56,639 nt of DNA, taken from Actinomycetota bacterium. GTDB taxonomy: Bacteria; Actinomycetota; Thermoleophilia; Gaiellales; Gaiellaceae. Below the pieces are notes generated by a model, which saw nothing but the letters and a program-made list of their open reading frames with translations, did not search any database and was not told the DNA's origin. The first letter of the stretch is position 1; each line of letters opens with the position of its first letter. The DNA is taken from contig VAXO01000066.1 in the NCBI GenBank assembly GCA_005888435.1, positions 1 through 56,639 on the forward strand, given 5' to 3'. Shown here piece by piece: positions 39,805-49,541 of this stretch. A program made the translations under genes and the position numbers.

Positions 39805-41698
39805 GTTCAAGGTCACGCGCGCCGGCGACGTCGCGCTCGTGACGATCGACAACGGAGAGGACTGGACGAAGCCGACGTTCTTCGGCCAGGCTGCGCTGGA
39901 ATCACTCCAGCACGCCCTCGACGAGCTCGAGCACGACGAGTATCGCGCCGCCGTCATCACAGGCAAGCCGTTCTTCTTCGCGGCGGGCGCGGACATCACC
40001 GAGTTCCCGAACATCACGCGCGAGCGCGCCGTCGAAGGCGCACGCGCCGGCCACGAGCTGTTCGGCCGCCTGCGCGCTCTGCCGTTCCCGACGGTCGCCG
40101 CGATCAACGGCGCCTGCCTCGGCGGCGGTGTGGAGCTGGCGCTGCACTGCACGGCGCGGACGATCGCGAGCTCCGTGCGTCACTTCGCGTTCCCCGAGGT
40201 GTTCCTCGGCCTCTTCCCCGCGTGGGGCGGGACACAGCTACTGCCGCGCCTGGTCGGCCCCGAGGCGGCGATCAAGGTGATCGTCTCGAACCCGCTACGC
40301 CAGAACCGGATGCTCAGAGCTGACGGCGTCGCCGAGCTCGGGATCGCCGACCGGCTCTTCGAAGCGGTCGAGTTCGTTGACGAGTCGCTCGCGTTCGCGC
40401 GCGAGCTCGTCGACCGTCCGCTCGAGCGCCCGGAGCCCGACTGGTCGGACGCCGAGAGGCTCTTTCGCCGCGCGCGGACCGACGTCGACGACGCCGTCCA
40501 CGGCGCCGCACCCGCGCCGTACGCCGCGCTCGACCTGATCGAAGGCGCGCAGCACTGGTCGGTCGAAGAGGGGTATGCACGCGAGGAGGAGACGATCGGC
40601 GAGCTCCTCCCTGGACCGCAGGCGCAGGCGTCGATCTACGCGTTCCAGCTCGTCGAGCAGCGCGCGAAGAAGCATCCGCACAAACCGGATGCCGAGCCGC
40701 GCACGGTCGAGAAGGTCGGCATCGTCGGCGCGGGACTGATGGCGCGTCAGATCGCAGCCCTCTTCGCGAAGCGCCTGCAGGTTCCGATCGTCATCCGCGA
40801 CGTGAAGCAGGAGATCGTCGACGAGGCGATCGCGGAGATCGAAGGCAACGTCAGCGGCGGCACGACCTACGCCGGCTTCGAGGACTGCGACCTCGTGCTC
40901 GAAGCGGTGTTCGAGGAGCCCGGGATCAAGAAGGAGGTGTTCGCCGAGCTCGAAGAGGTGGTGGGCGACGACTGCATCCTCGCCACGAACACGTCGGCAC
41001 TGTCGATCACCGACATGGCAGCCGACCTACGGCTGCCCGACCGCGTCGCAGGCATGCACTTCTTCAACCCGGTCGCCGTGATGCCGCTGCTCGAAGTCGT
41101 GCGCGCGGACGAGTCCTCGGACGAGGCGCTCGCGACGGTGTGGGACGTCGGCGAGAAGCTGCGGAAGCGGCCGATTCTCGTCGAGGATGCGCCGGGCTTC
41201 GTCGTCAACCGCGTGCTGACGCGGATGACGCGCGTGATCATGGACGCCGTCGAGCACGGCACGCCTGTCGAAGAGGTGGACGAGGCGGTGATGTCGCTCG
41301 GCATGCCCATGGCGCCGTCCGTGCTCCTGCAGATGGTCGGGCCGCGCCTTGCGAACCACGTGCTGGAGCGCATGCACGACGCGTTCCCCGACCGCTTCCC
41401 GCTCTCGCCCGCGCTGGCGGCGCTCGCGGACGGCGGGGAGCCGGTCGTGGTGGAAGAGGCGCCGCGCACACGCGAGCAGATCGTCGACGAGGTGCTCGAG
41501 GCGGTCGCCGACGAGATCCACCGCCTGCTCGAGGAGGGCGTCGTCCAGGAGGCTGCGGACGTCGACACGGGGCTGCTGCTCGGCGCCGGCTGGCCCTTCT
41601 TCCTGGGAGGCATCACCAGGCACCTCGACCAGACCGGACTGTCGGAGCGCCTCTTCGGTAACACTTTCGCGGAGATGAGAGCGGGAGCACCGGCCTGA
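39791..41698 (+). CDS. fadB: fatty-acid oxidation multifunctional protein (enoyl-CoA hydratase / 3-hydroxyacyl-CoA dehydrogenase)
   Basis: A 635-residue bifunctional enzyme. The crotonase domain (1-~290) has AAGADITEFPN and NGACLGGGVELALHC, which forms the oxyanion hole. The NAD-binding 3-hydroxyacyl-CoA dehydrogenase domain (about 310-490) has VGIVGAGLMARQIA and GMHFFNPVAVMPLLEVV. C-terminal helical domains follow (LVEDAPGFVVNRVLTRM). Slightly shorter than E. coli FadB (about 730). GTG start with GGAGG-like sequence upstream. Its TGA overlaps the next ATG (TGATG). Confidence 0.94.
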   Translation: MPITEFKVTRAGDVALVTIDNGEDWTKPTFFGQAALESLQHALDELEHDEYRAAVITGKPFFFAAGADITEFPNITRERAVEGARAGHELFGRLRALPFPTVAAINGACLGGGVELALHCTARTIASSVRHFAFPEVFLGLFPAWGGTQLLPRLVGPEAAIKVIVSNPLRQNRMLRADGVAELGIADRLFEAVEFVDESLAFARELVDRPLERPEPDWSDAERLFRRARTDVDDAVHGAAPAPYAALDLIEGAQHWSVEEGYAREEETIGELLPGPQAQASIYAFQLVEQRAKKHPHKPDAEPRTVEKVGIVGAGLMARQIAALFAKRLQVPIVIRDVKQEIVDEAIAEIEGNVSGGTTYAGFEDCDLVLEAVFEEPGIKKEVFAELEEVVGDDCILATNTSALSITDMAADLRLPDRVAGMHFFNPVAVMPLLEVVRADESSDEALATVWDVGEKLRKRPILVEDAPGFVVNRVLTRMTRVIMDAVEHGTPVEEVDEAVMSLGMPMAPSVLLQMVGPRLANHVLERMHDAFPDRFPLSPALAALADGGEPVVVEEAPRTREQIVDEVLEAVADEIHRLLEEGVVQEAADVDTGLLLGAGWPFFLGGITRHLDQTGLSERLFGNTFAEMRAGAPA

Positions 41699-42285
41699 TG
41701 GCACAAGACGACTGGCGGATTCGCATCGAGCTGCCCGACGAGGAAGGCGCGCGCGGCTTCCTCGACCGGCTCGGCGTGACGAAGGGCGACGCGGAGGAGC
41801 TCGCCGACGAGCTCCGCGAGCACCGGCTCGCGGTGTCGCGCGACGGCGACACCGTCTTCGTCTACGCCGCGACCGGCATGCAGGCCGAGCAGGCGAGCCG
41901 CATCGTCGAGCAGGAGCTGCAGGAGGAAGGCCTGACACCGACGCGCTTCCTGACCGAGCGCTGGCTGCGGGACGACGAGCGCTGGGACGACGAGCCCGAC
42001 ACCGGCGACGTCGAGGAGGACCTCCTCCGCCGCGGCTACGCGCCGTGGGAGGTCCGGGTCGAGTGCGAGAGCCTCGGCGAGGCCGACGAGCTCGCCGACC
42101 AGCTGCGCTCCGAGGGCTTCGACGTCTCCCGGACGTTCACATTCGTGATCGCCGGCACGGCCGACCGCGACCAGGCGGCCGAGCTGGCCCGCCGCGTCCA
42201 CGGCCACGTGCAGCCCGGCGGCGAGCTGGTCTACGAGGTCCAGCCCTCCAACCCGTTTGCGGTATTTGGGGGCCTGGGGGGCTAA
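41698..42285 (+). CDS. hypothetical protein with two similar alpha/beta modules
   Basis: A 195-residue acidic protein that looks duplicated. Residues 1-85 (WRIRIELPDEEGARGFLDRL) and about 115-190 (WEVRVECESLGEADELADQLRSEG) each start with a beta strand and a helix, resembling ferredoxin-like or SPOR-like small folds. ATG overlaps the fadB stop by one base, so it is co-expressed with beta-oxidation enzymes. Role unknown. Confidence 0.72.
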   Translation: MAQDDWRIRIELPDEEGARGFLDRLGVTKGDAEELADELREHRLAVSRDGDTVFVYAATGMQAEQASRIVEQELQEEGLTPTRFLTERWLRDDERWDDEPDTGDVEEDLLRRGYAPWEVRVECESLGEADELADQLRSEGFDVSRTFTFVIAGTADRDQAAELARRVHGHVQPGGELVYEVQPSNPFAVFGGLGG

Positions 42286-42290
42286 CCCGA

Positions 42291-42371
42291 TATACTTGTG
42301 TAACGGCCCCCGCCTTGGGGATTTGCGGGGTCGACCTTTCTTGACAGGTGCAGCGCCCGCCTAAGCGCTGC
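42291..42371 (+). promoter_or_regulatory. leader between the beta-oxidation operon and the helicase gene
   Basis: TATACT at 42291-42296 is a possible -10 without a good -35. A hairpin (CCCCGC/GCGGGG, 42308-42330) may end the upstream operon. TTGACA lies at 42341-42346. A second hairpin (GCAGCGC/GCGCTGC, 42350-42371) ends 4 bases before the helicase ATG and could cover its ribosome binding region. No clear ribosome binding site is visible. Confidence 0.4.
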
Positions 42372-42375
42372 GTTC

Positions 42376-44826
42376 ATGCAGGAGATCAAAGAGCAGCCGA
42401 CCAAAGGGTCGGAGGCAACGGACGGTCTTGAGGCCGCCGCCCTCCGAGTCGAAGCCTGGGCTGGGGAGCCCTTCCTCCGGGAGGGCGAAGACCCGGCCGT
42501 CTCGCTCGCGCCGGGAACGTCCCGAAGGCGCGCGCTCGACGACGCCCTCGCCGAGATCGAGGCGGGCAGGCGCGAGCCGTCGCCCGGCTGGAAGGTCGAA
42601 TACGGGCTGATGCTCGGGCTCGAACGGGTGCTGGCCGAGCCGCGGCCGCACCTCGCCTCCGGAACCGAGCTCCGCCGGCACCAGGTCGACGCGCTCGCGG
42701 GGATGCTCACGGAGCTGATCGCCTCGCACGAGAAGGCGGCGAACGGCAACGGCGCCGTCGTCGAGGCGGTCGAGGAGGAGCCCGAGTCCGAGGAGGAGTC
42801 ATCCGAGGAGGTCCTCGACGAGGAGGACGACGAGGAGCAGGACGGCTTCAGGGGCCCCGATCCGGGGGCCGTGCGGCGCTACCGCTTCCGCCATCCGACC
42901 GCGTCCGGCAAGACGATCGCCGCCGCCGGCTTCGTCGAAGCCGCGCGCACGCTCGGCGTCCTGATCCTGACGCACCGCCGCCTGCTCGTCTCCCAGTTCC
43001 AGCGCGACCTGACGACTGAGGGCTACGACGACCGGTTCACGCCGGCGATCGAGCGCGGCAAGGAGCCGCTGCGCGGCGGCAATCCGCTGACGATCCAGAC
43101 GTACGCGTGGTTCGCGCGCCACCAGGATTCGCTCTCGCGCGAGGCGTACCAGCTGGTGATCTGCGACGAGGCACACACCGCCCTCGGCGAGAAGACGTCG
43201 AGCGCGATCCGCTCCTTCCCCGAGCCCATCTACATCGGCATGACGGCGACGGAGCAGCTGATCGCCAAGCAGGTGTCCGACGTCTTTCCCGCGTCGGTCG
43301 ACGATCTCCCGCTGCAGGACGCCGCACGGCGCGGGCTGATTGCGCCGCTGCGCGACCTGCGCGTGCCTCCCGTCGCGGCGATCAACCAGGTGCCGATCGT
43401 CGGCGGCGACTTCGACCAGGAGATCCTCGCCAAGACGCTCGACCACCAGGCGCTGAATCAGGCAGCGGCGAGCCTCTACCGCGACCGCTTCGACAACACT
43501 CCCGGAATCGTCTACGCAGCCGGCGTCGACCACGCGTACAACCTCGCGCAGGAGTTCCGCGCCGTAGGCCTCGCGGCCGAGGCAGTCTCAGGCCGAACGC
43601 CGCCGGTCAAGCTCGCCGAGACGCTGGCGGCCTACGAGCGCGGTGAGATCAACGTCCTGATCAACGCGATGCTGCTCGCGGAAGGCTGGAACTCGCCGCG
43701 CGCGACGGTGTGCATGCACCTCGCGCCGACGGCGTCGCGACGCGTCTACCAGCAGCGCATCGGGCGAATCATGCGCACGCATCCGCGCAAGGAGGCCGGG
43801 GTCGTCGTCGACTTCGTTCCCAAGGCGGCGACGCACAACGAGCGCGTCATCTCGCTGCACTCGCTGCTCGACGCGGACTTCTACCGTGAAGGCGCGCGGG
43901 TCACGCCGGCACCGCGCCGGCGCGTGCAACGTCGCGCGCGCCGCAAGCTGACGCCGGCGCCGTGGCTCGTTCCCGTCACGCCCGACGTGCGCCGGCGGCT
44001 CGCTGTGATCACGCGCGAGTGGCAGCGCGTCGACCCGAAATACCTGGACGAGGAGGAGCAGCGCTACTGGGCGACGATCGCCGGTCGCCAGATCCGCTTC
44101 GACGAGCGCGCCGCCTTCGTCGAGAAGCTGACGGCGCGCGGCGCGTCGAAGGGAACGCTCGAGCAGTTCCTCGCGACGTGCGCCGCGGAGAACCCGAACC
44201 GGCGGCTGCGGATCATGGCCCTGTCCGACCGCGTCTCGATGACGGTCGAGCGCGCGGACTTCGACGACCTGGTCACGCTCGTGACGCAGGCGCCGACCTG
44301 GGAAAAGGACCGCATGGCCGGCGTGCGCGTCCTGCTGCGGGCGATCTCGGAGGGCAAGGCCGACGCGCCGGAGCAGATCCTCGCGCGCTGGACATGGCGC
44401 CTCGCCCGGGCATCGCGCAAGCTGCAGGACCGCCGGGCCAGCGCCGAGTTTCCCGAGGCCAAGCGGCTGCTCGGGGCACTGGCGAACTCGCGTGGCCACA
44501 GGCACGAGGAGAACGCAGCAAAGCTCGTGAACGCGGCGCTGGACCTGCCGGTGCCCGTCGGCGCCGCCCTGCTGGCATCGGCTGAGGGCTACACGCCGCG
44601 CGCGACGCAGCTGATCGAAGCCGCGCGCGAGCGCCTCGGCACGGTGCAAGAGGTCGCGGGCGCCCTGGCCGAGAACCTCCCGCAGCCGAAGCTCAGCTCC
44701 GGACGCTCGCGGCGGCGCAAGCGCCGGAAGCGCCGGAAGAAGTCGGCCGAGACGGCAGCAGCTCCCGCGGCAGCGGCCCCGGAGACGGCAGAAGAGCCAA
44801 AACCGGCTGAAACGCCTGCTGCGTAA
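42376..44826 (+). CDS. SF2 DEAD/DEAH-box helicase with acidic insert and basic tail
   Basis: An 816-residue helicase. The RRHQVDAL element (about 100-107) is separated from Walker A (HPTASGKT, 173-180) by an acidic run (about 130-156, mostly Glu/Asp) not usual for the family. Motif II is DEAH (264-267), motif III MTATE, motif VI QQRIGRIMR. The ~400-residue C-terminal half is helical, and the last ~60 residues are Arg/Lys-rich then Ala/Pro-rich. It may unwind or remodel nucleic acid. It stands alone or leads dipZ (16-base gap). Confidence 0.9.
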   Translation: MQEIKEQPTKGSEATDGLEAAALRVEAWAGEPFLREGEDPAVSLAPGTSRRRALDDALAEIEAGRREPSPGWKVEYGLMLGLERVLAEPRPHLASGTELRRHQVDALAGMLTELIASHEKAANGNGAVVEAVEEEPESEEESSEEVLDEEDDEEQDGFRGPDPGAVRRYRFRHPTASGKTIAAAGFVEAARTLGVLILTHRRLLVSQFQRDLTTEGYDDRFTPAIERGKEPLRGGNPLTIQTYAWFARHQDSLSREAYQLVICDEAHTALGEKTSSAIRSFPEPIYIGMTATEQLIAKQVSDVFPASVDDLPLQDAARRGLIAPLRDLRVPPVAAINQVPIVGGDFDQEILAKTLDHQALNQAAASLYRDRFDNTPGIVYAAGVDHAYNLAQEFRAVGLAAEAVSGRTPPVKLAETLAAYERGEINVLINAMLLAEGWNSPRATVCMHLAPTASRRVYQQRIGRIMRTHPRKEAGVVVDFVPKAATHNERVISLHSLLDADFYREGARVTPAPRRRVQRRARRKLTPAPWLVPVTPDVRRRLAVITREWQRVDPKYLDEEEQRYWATIAGRQIRFDERAAFVEKLTARGASKGTLEQFLATCAAENPNRRLRIMALSDRVSMTVERADFDDLVTLVTQAPTWEKDRMAGVRVLLRAISEGKADAPEQILARWTWRLARASRKLQDRRASAEFPEAKRLLGALANSRGHRHEENAAKLVNAALDLPVPVGAALLASAEGYTPRATQLIEAARERLGTVQEVAGALAENLPQPKLSSGRSRRRKRRKRRKKSAETAAAPAAAAPETAEEPKPAETPAA

Positions 44827-44842
44827 CCTGGACTAAGAGACA

Positions 44843-46444
44843 GTGTTCGTCCTCGTCCCGATCGCGTTCGCGGCGGGCGTGATCACCGTGTTCACGCCCT
44901 GCATCCTCCCGGTGCTGCCGATCGTGCTCGCCGGCGGCCCCGGCACGACGCGGCGGCGCCCGTATGCGATCGCGGCCGGGCTGGTCACCACGTTCACGGC
45001 GTTCCTGCTCGCGGGCGCGTGGCTATGGGGGCTGCTGGGAATCGGGACGCAGCACCAGATCCAGATCGGGGCGGTGCTGCTGGGACTGCTCGCGCTGACG
45101 CTGATCGTCCCCCGGCTCGGCGAGTGGGTGGAGCGGCCGCTCGCGTTCATGACGCGGTACCGCGTCGGCGACCTCGGCGGCGGCTTTCTGCTGGGCGCGG
45201 CCCTCGGGCTCGTGTTCATCCCGTGCGGCGGGCCGGTCCTGGCAGCGCTCACCTCCAACGTCGCGCGCGACCGCGTCGGCGGCTGGCTCGTCGTGATCGC
45301 GCTCGCGTATGCGATCGGCGCCGCCCTGCCGCTGCTCGCGATCGCGGCCGGCAGCCGCCGCGTCGCGACGAGCTTCCGCCGGCACGCTCAGGCGGTACGC
45401 GTGGCCGGCGGCGTGCTCATGGCCGCTGCCGCGGTCGTGATCTACAACGGCTGGGCCCAGAGCCTGCAGACGAAGGTGCCGAGCTACGCGCAGTGGCTCC
45501 AGGACCGGATCGAGGGGAGCGGCCAGGCGAAGGACCAGCTCGCGCAGCTGAGCGGGGCGAAGCAGAGCTCACAGAAGTCTCCGGGAGCGCCGGACATCCA
45601 GGGCATCTCTGGGTGGATCAACTCGGCGCCGCTCACCACGGAAAGGCTTCGCGGCAAGGTCGTCCTCGTCGACTTCTGGACGTACTCCTGCATCAACTGC
45701 CTGCGCACGCTGCCGTACCTGAAGAGCTGGGACGAGCGCTATCGCTCCAAGGGTCTCGTCATCCTCGGCGTGCACTCGCCGGAGTTCGCCTTCGAGCACA
45801 GCCTCGGCAACGTGCGTCAGGCGGTCAAGCAGCTCGGCATCCACTACCCGGTCGCGCTCGACAACGACTTCGCGACGTGGAACGCGTACCAGAACCAGTA
45901 CTGGCCCGCGGACTACCTGATCGACCGAAGCGGCCGTATCCGTGACGTGCACTTCGGCGAGGGCGCCTATGCCCAGACCGAGCAGAAGATCCGCCGGCTC
46001 TTGGCGACGAAGCTGCCGCCTGCGCTCGACCAGCCGGACCGCACGCCGACGGAGCTTCGCACTCCGGAGTCGTACCTCGGGTACGCGCGCATCGGGAACT
46101 ACGACGGCTCGCCGCTCCGGACCGACCGGCCCGCGCAGTACCGCTTCCCGTCCGCGCTGCTCAAGGATTCGTTCGCCTACGCCGGCACGTGGACGGTCGC
46201 GAGCCAGCGCATCCTCGCCGGCCCCGGCGCGCGCCTGCGTCTCAATTTCCTAGCGCGCTCTGTGCACCTGGTGCTTACCGGGCGAGGCGACGTGCACGTG
46301 AAGCTGAACGGCCGCCCGCTGCGCACCGTGCACGTGACGGCCGACAAGCTCTACACGCTCGCATCGCAGAAGCGGCCGCAGGAAGGGCTGCTCGAGCTCA
46401 GCTTCACCCCCGGCCTCTCGGCCTACGCGTTCACCTTCGGCTAG
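44843..46444 (+). CDS. dipZ: DipZ-type CcdA-thioredoxin fusion protein
   Basis: A 533-residue membrane thiol-disulfide protein moving electrons from cytoplasmic thioredoxin to extracellular proteins. An N-terminal CcdA domain of six helices (1-200) carries C20 (VFTPCILP) and C128 (VFIPCGGP). A TlpA/redoxin domain (about 255-395) carries the active site C283-I-N-C286. A C-terminal beta domain (about 400-533) is as in mycobacterial DipZ. GTG start at 44843. Its stop runs into the REP-like repeat. Confidence 0.93.
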   Translation: MFVLVPIAFAAGVITVFTPCILPVLPIVLAGGPGTTRRRPYAIAAGLVTTFTAFLLAGAWLWGLLGIGTQHQIQIGAVLLGLLALTLIVPRLGEWVERPLAFMTRYRVGDLGGGFLLGAALGLVFIPCGGPVLAALTSNVARDRVGGWLVVIALAYAIGAALPLLAIAAGSRRVATSFRRHAQAVRVAGGVLMAAAAVVIYNGWAQSLQTKVPSYAQWLQDRIEGSGQAKDQLAQLSGAKQSSQKSPGAPDIQGISGWINSAPLTTERLRGKVVLVDFWTYSCINCLRTLPYLKSWDERYRSKGLVILGVHSPEFAFEHSLGNVRQAVKQLGIHYPVALDNDFATWNAYQNQYWPADYLIDRSGRIRDVHFGEGAYAQTEQKIRRLLATKLPPALDQPDRTPTELRTPESYLGYARIGNYDGSPLRTDRPAQYRFPSALLKDSFAYAGTWTVASQRILAGPGARLRLNFLARSVHLVLTGRGDVHVKLNGRPLRTVHVTADKLYTLASQKRPQEGLLELSFTPGLSAYAFTFG

Positions 46445-46472
46445 GGGTCTGACCCCGAAGGGGTCTGACCCC
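46444..46472. repeat. REP-like palindromes, tandem copies C1 and C2
   Basis: GGGGTCTGACCCC occurs twice (46444-46456 and 46460-46472), three bases apart, starting in the last base of the dipZ stop codon. Convergent gene end, 11 bases from the PAC2 stop. The two copies can also fold on each other. Confidence 0.75.
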
Positions 46473-46483
46473 AGCAGTTCGTC

Positions 46484-47335
46484 TTAGGGCTGCTCGGACG
46501 GCCCGGACGCCTCAGGGCCGCCGTTCCCACGCTCCCGGTCGCGCAGGAAGCGCGTCAGCTCCGCGGCGAGCGACTCGCCGGACGGGATCTCCTGCTCGTC
46601 GTCGAGGATCTCCGCGCGCTCCTCGAGCTCGGCGACGTAGGCGGCGGTCTCGTCGTCGGATGCAACCGCTTCGCTGACCTGCTCGCTGTAGCGCTCCGAG
46701 GCTTCGTCGAGCTCGCCGGTTTCGACCGGCGCGCCGAGGATGTCGCCGAGCCGCTGACAGAGCGCGAGCGCGGCGCGCGGGCTGGGCGCCAGCGACACGT
46801 AGTGCGGCACGGCCGCCCACAGCGAGACGGACGGGATGTGGGCGATGTTGCACGCGTCGTGCAGGACGCCGACGATCCCGGTCGGCCCCTCGTACCGCGA
46901 GCGCTGCAGGCCGAGCCGCTCGATCAGCTCGGGATCGGTCGCCCCGCCGGTAACAGGTGAGGGGCGCGTGTGCGGGACGTCCGCGAGTAGCGAGCCCAGG
47001 GTGATCATCATCTCGACGCCGAGCTCTCTGGCGAGGTCGACGATCAGGGTCGAGAACGTCCGCCAGCGCAGGTTCGGCTCCACTCCGAGGAGGAGCACCG
47101 CATCGCGGTCGAGACCGGGGACCGGCGCATGGTAGAAGGCGTTCTCGGGCCAGTCGATCCGCCGCGTCCGGCCCTCCACGAGCGACACGTGCGGGCGGGT
47201 CGCCTGGAAGTCGAAGAAACCCTCGGACTCGATCTCGGCGAACCGCTCGGCCTCCCACGTCTTCGCGAGATAGCCACCGGCCAGTGAGGCGCCCTGCCCG
47301 CCGTCGTTCCAGCCGCGAAAGGCCGAGATGAGCAC
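46484..47335 (-). CDS. PAC2-family protein
   Basis: A 283-residue protein of the proteasome assembly chaperone 2 family, found widely in actinobacteria. The start LISAFRGWNDGGQGASLAGGYL is the family signature. DAVLLLGVEPNLRWRTF and the MMITLGSLLADVPHTRP block follow. A Glu-rich tail ends it. Bacterial PAC2 proteins are not well understood. The GTG at 47335 is the only usable start; in-frame residues upstream (ALREPV) also look native but lack an initiator. Confidence 0.9.
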   Translation of the reverse strand: MLISAFRGWNDGGQGASLAGGYLAKTWEAERFAEIESEGFFDFQATRPHVSLVEGRTRRIDWPENAFYHAPVPGLDRDAVLLLGVEPNLRWRTFSTLIVDLARELGVEMMITLGSLLADVPHTRPSPVTGGATDPELIERLGLQRSRYEGPTGIVGVLHDACNIAHIPSVSLWAAVPHYVSLAPSPRAALALCQRLGDILGAPVETGELDEASERYSEQVSEAVASDDETAAYVAELEERAEILDDEQEIPSGESLAAELTRFLRDRERGNGGPEASGPSEQP

Positions 47336-47375
47336 CGGCTCACGCAGGGCGGGCCGAGCTGCGATACGGAGTTCC

Positions 47376-48320
47376 TCAGCGATCGGCCAAGTGTACGTTC
47401 GGCCGCCAGAACAGCGTCGCGAGCGCGATGGTGCCGACCCAGACCGTTGCGGCGAGAAAGACGTGCACCAGCACGAGCCCCCAGGGCAGGTGCGTGCGCC
47501 ACTGCAGCTCCCCCAGGCCCATCTGCAACAGGAGCACGACGAAGACGGCCTTGCCGAGCAGGAAGAGGCGCCGCGAGCGGTCGCGCCGAGCAGCGAGGTA
47601 GCCGAGGCTGAACAGGAACGTGATCAGAAAGACGCCGACGATCGCGGCGTGCGCGTACACGAACGGATCGAGCCGGCCGAGCCGGTCGACCTCGTCCGCC
47701 TTGCCTCCGCCGGAGTGCGGGCCGGCGGCGGTCGCGAGCGAGCCGCTCACGATCAGCACGAAGCACGCTGACGCGAAGACGAACGCGAGGCGGCGCAGCT
47801 CGAGCGGGACGAGCGGCTCGACGCGGCCGACCTGCACCGCGCGGACCTCCAGCGCGAGGATGGTCGCGCAGCCGAGCAAGCCGATCGAGAGCAGCAGGTG
47901 CACCATCACGATCGGCCAGCGCAGGTCGCTGGCTATTGCGACCAGGCCGATCGGCGCCTGCAGCAGCGTCCCGACAAAGATCGCGAGCGAGAGCTGCACA
48001 TGGCGCCGTGTCAGCGCGGGCGTGCGGCGCGCGGCGAGCCACGCGAGCAGTGTCGCGGCGATCGTGAGCGCGCCGAACAGGCGGTTGCCGAACTCGATGA
48101 ATGCGTGGCCGCTCTTCGCAGGCAGCGGATGACCGGCCTGGCATCCCGGCCAGTGGCGGCACCCGAGGCCGGAGTCCGTCAGCCGCACGGCAGCGCCGGT
48201 CACGACGATCAACCACAGCGCCGTCAGCTCGGCTAGGACGAGCGGCAGCAGCTGCGCCGGCGTCAGCGTGAGGCCGCGCCAGCGGGAGGAGACGTGGCTT
48301 AGGGACTCGCCCTGGGACAC
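47376..48320 (-). CDS. ctaA: heme A synthase / COX15-type protein
   Basis: A 314-residue membrane protein of eight helices that converts heme O to heme A for cytochrome oxidase. It shows GAAVRLTDSGLGCRHWPGC (conserved cysteines in the first loop) and the heme-ligand HAFIEFGNRLFG. Further histidines lie at IVMVHLLLS, YAHAAIVG and LVLVHVFL. One base separates it from the phosphoglycerate mutase stop. No other cta genes are nearby, so it is separated from the oxidase locus. Confidence 0.93.
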   Translation of the reverse strand: MSQGESLSHVSSRWRGLTLTPAQLLPLVLAELTALWLIVVTGAAVRLTDSGLGCRHWPGCQAGHPLPAKSGHAFIEFGNRLFGALTIAATLLAWLAARRTPALTRRHVQLSLAIFVGTLLQAPIGLVAIASDLRWPIVMVHLLLSIGLLGCATILALEVRAVQVGRVEPLVPLELRRLAFVFASACFVLIVSGSLATAAGPHSGGGKADEVDRLGRLDPFVYAHAAIVGVFLITFLFSLGYLAARRDRSRRLFLLGKAVFVVLLLQMGLGELQWRTHLPWGLVLVHVFLAATVWVGTIALATLFWRPNVHLADR

Positions 48321-48321
48321 G

Positions 48322-49539
48322 TCACAGAGGGTCGAGGATGGCGGGATAGCCGTCAGCGCCGTCGAACGGGGTCGGGCGCGAGCCGAGGAAGAGGGGACGG
48401 TCGGCGGCGTTCAGCAACACCGGCATCATGTCCGGACCGCGCAGGTGACCGAGGATCCCACCCGCACAGCTCGACTCACCGAACTCTGTCACGGAGTCCG
48501 CGCGCACCCCCGGCCCGGCGACCACGAACGGCACGGAGTCGCCGGAGTGGATCACGTCGGGAGAGGTGGGCGTCGCGTGGTCACCCGTCACACACACGAT
48601 CGCGCGGTCGGTCGGGAGGTTCGCGAGCGCTGCGTCGAGCAGCTCGACCGCCTTGCGCTTCTCGTTCGGATCCTTCGTGTGACCGGCCTCGTCGACCCGC
48701 TTGTCGTGGACGTAGACGAACGTGTCGCCCGCGTCGAGCCGCTCGTGCACGAGGTCGACGTCGACGTACGGGTTCTCGACGGGAGCCAGGTCGACGCAGC
48801 GGCCGAGGCCGCGCAGGAACGCGGACTCCGCTGCGAAGGTGCCGGTGATCCCGTGGCGCTCGAGGAACGACGGCACCCGCTTCGGCCGACCGAACCACTT
48901 CAAGGTGATGACGTTGAAGCGCTCGCCCTCGAGGCGGTGCATCACCTCGCGCGTCCACGCCTCGCATGCACGCGCCGTGCGCTCCGCCTCCGGCACGACC
49001 GGCTGCGGACGGAGCACCGGATACCACGCGCGGAAGAACGAGTCGCTGTCGGTGACGCGCTCGTCGGCGGCGCCGGCGATGCGGAGGACCCCCTCGCCGC
49101 GCCAGACGTGCGTGAGCGAGAAGTGCAGGCCGTCGATCGTGATGTCGTCGCAGCGCGCGACGAGCCGCTCAGCCTCCTCGGCGTCACGGTCCGGGTCGGG
49201 ACGGCCGGTCAGCCACCAGCCGCCGTCCCGGCGTTCGGCCGGACGCAGCGCCGCATACGCGAAGACGTGCTCCTCGCTCACGTCCTGTCCGCGGCCGAGC
49301 GCCTCGAACACCGCCCGGCCCGGAAACTCGTCGGGCCGATAGCCGAGCATCGACCAGTGCGCGACCTCGCTCGACGGCGCACGTCCCGGCCCGACCGCGT
49401 AGAGAGCTCCGCACGATCCCGACGCGCAGAGCCGGTCGAGGTTGGGCGTCGCGGCGGCCTCGACGCCGCTCCGTCCGCCGAGCTCCTCGTGTGCACGGTC
49501 GGCGAGCCCGTCGAGGAGAAAGAGAACGATGGGGTGCAT
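48322..49539 (-). CDS. apgM: cofactor-independent phosphoglycerate mutase, archaeal (ApgM) type
   Basis: A 405-residue alkaline-phosphatase-superfamily enzyme interconverting 3- and 2-phosphoglycerate. It has N-terminal FLLDGLAD with the first metal Asp, and EAAATPNLDRL. The serine-nucleophile region is PSSEVAHWSMLGY. The C-terminal metal block VTGDHATPTSPDVIHSGDSVPF is clear. Slight divergence in the first motif leaves room for a related phosphomutase. It follows the NMN adenylyltransferase-like gene by 2 bases. Confidence 0.85.
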   Translation of the reverse strand: MHPIVLFLLDGLADRAHEELGGRSGVEAAATPNLDRLCASGSCGALYAVGPGRAPSSEVAHWSMLGYRPDEFPGRAVFEALGRGQDVSEEHVFAYAALRPAERRDGGWWLTGRPDPDRDAEEAERLVARCDDITIDGLHFSLTHVWRGEGVLRIAGAADERVTDSDSFFRAWYPVLRPQPVVPEAERTARACEAWTREVMHRLEGERFNVITLKWFGRPKRVPSFLERHGITGTFAAESAFLRGLGRCVDLAPVENPYVDVDLVHERLDAGDTFVYVHDKRVDEAGHTKDPNEKRKAVELLDAALANLPTDRAIVCVTGDHATPTSPDVIHSGDSVPFVVAGPGVRADSVTEFGESSCAGGILGHLRGPDMMPVLLNAADRPLFLGSRPTPFDGADGYPAILDPL

Positions 49540-49541
49540 CG

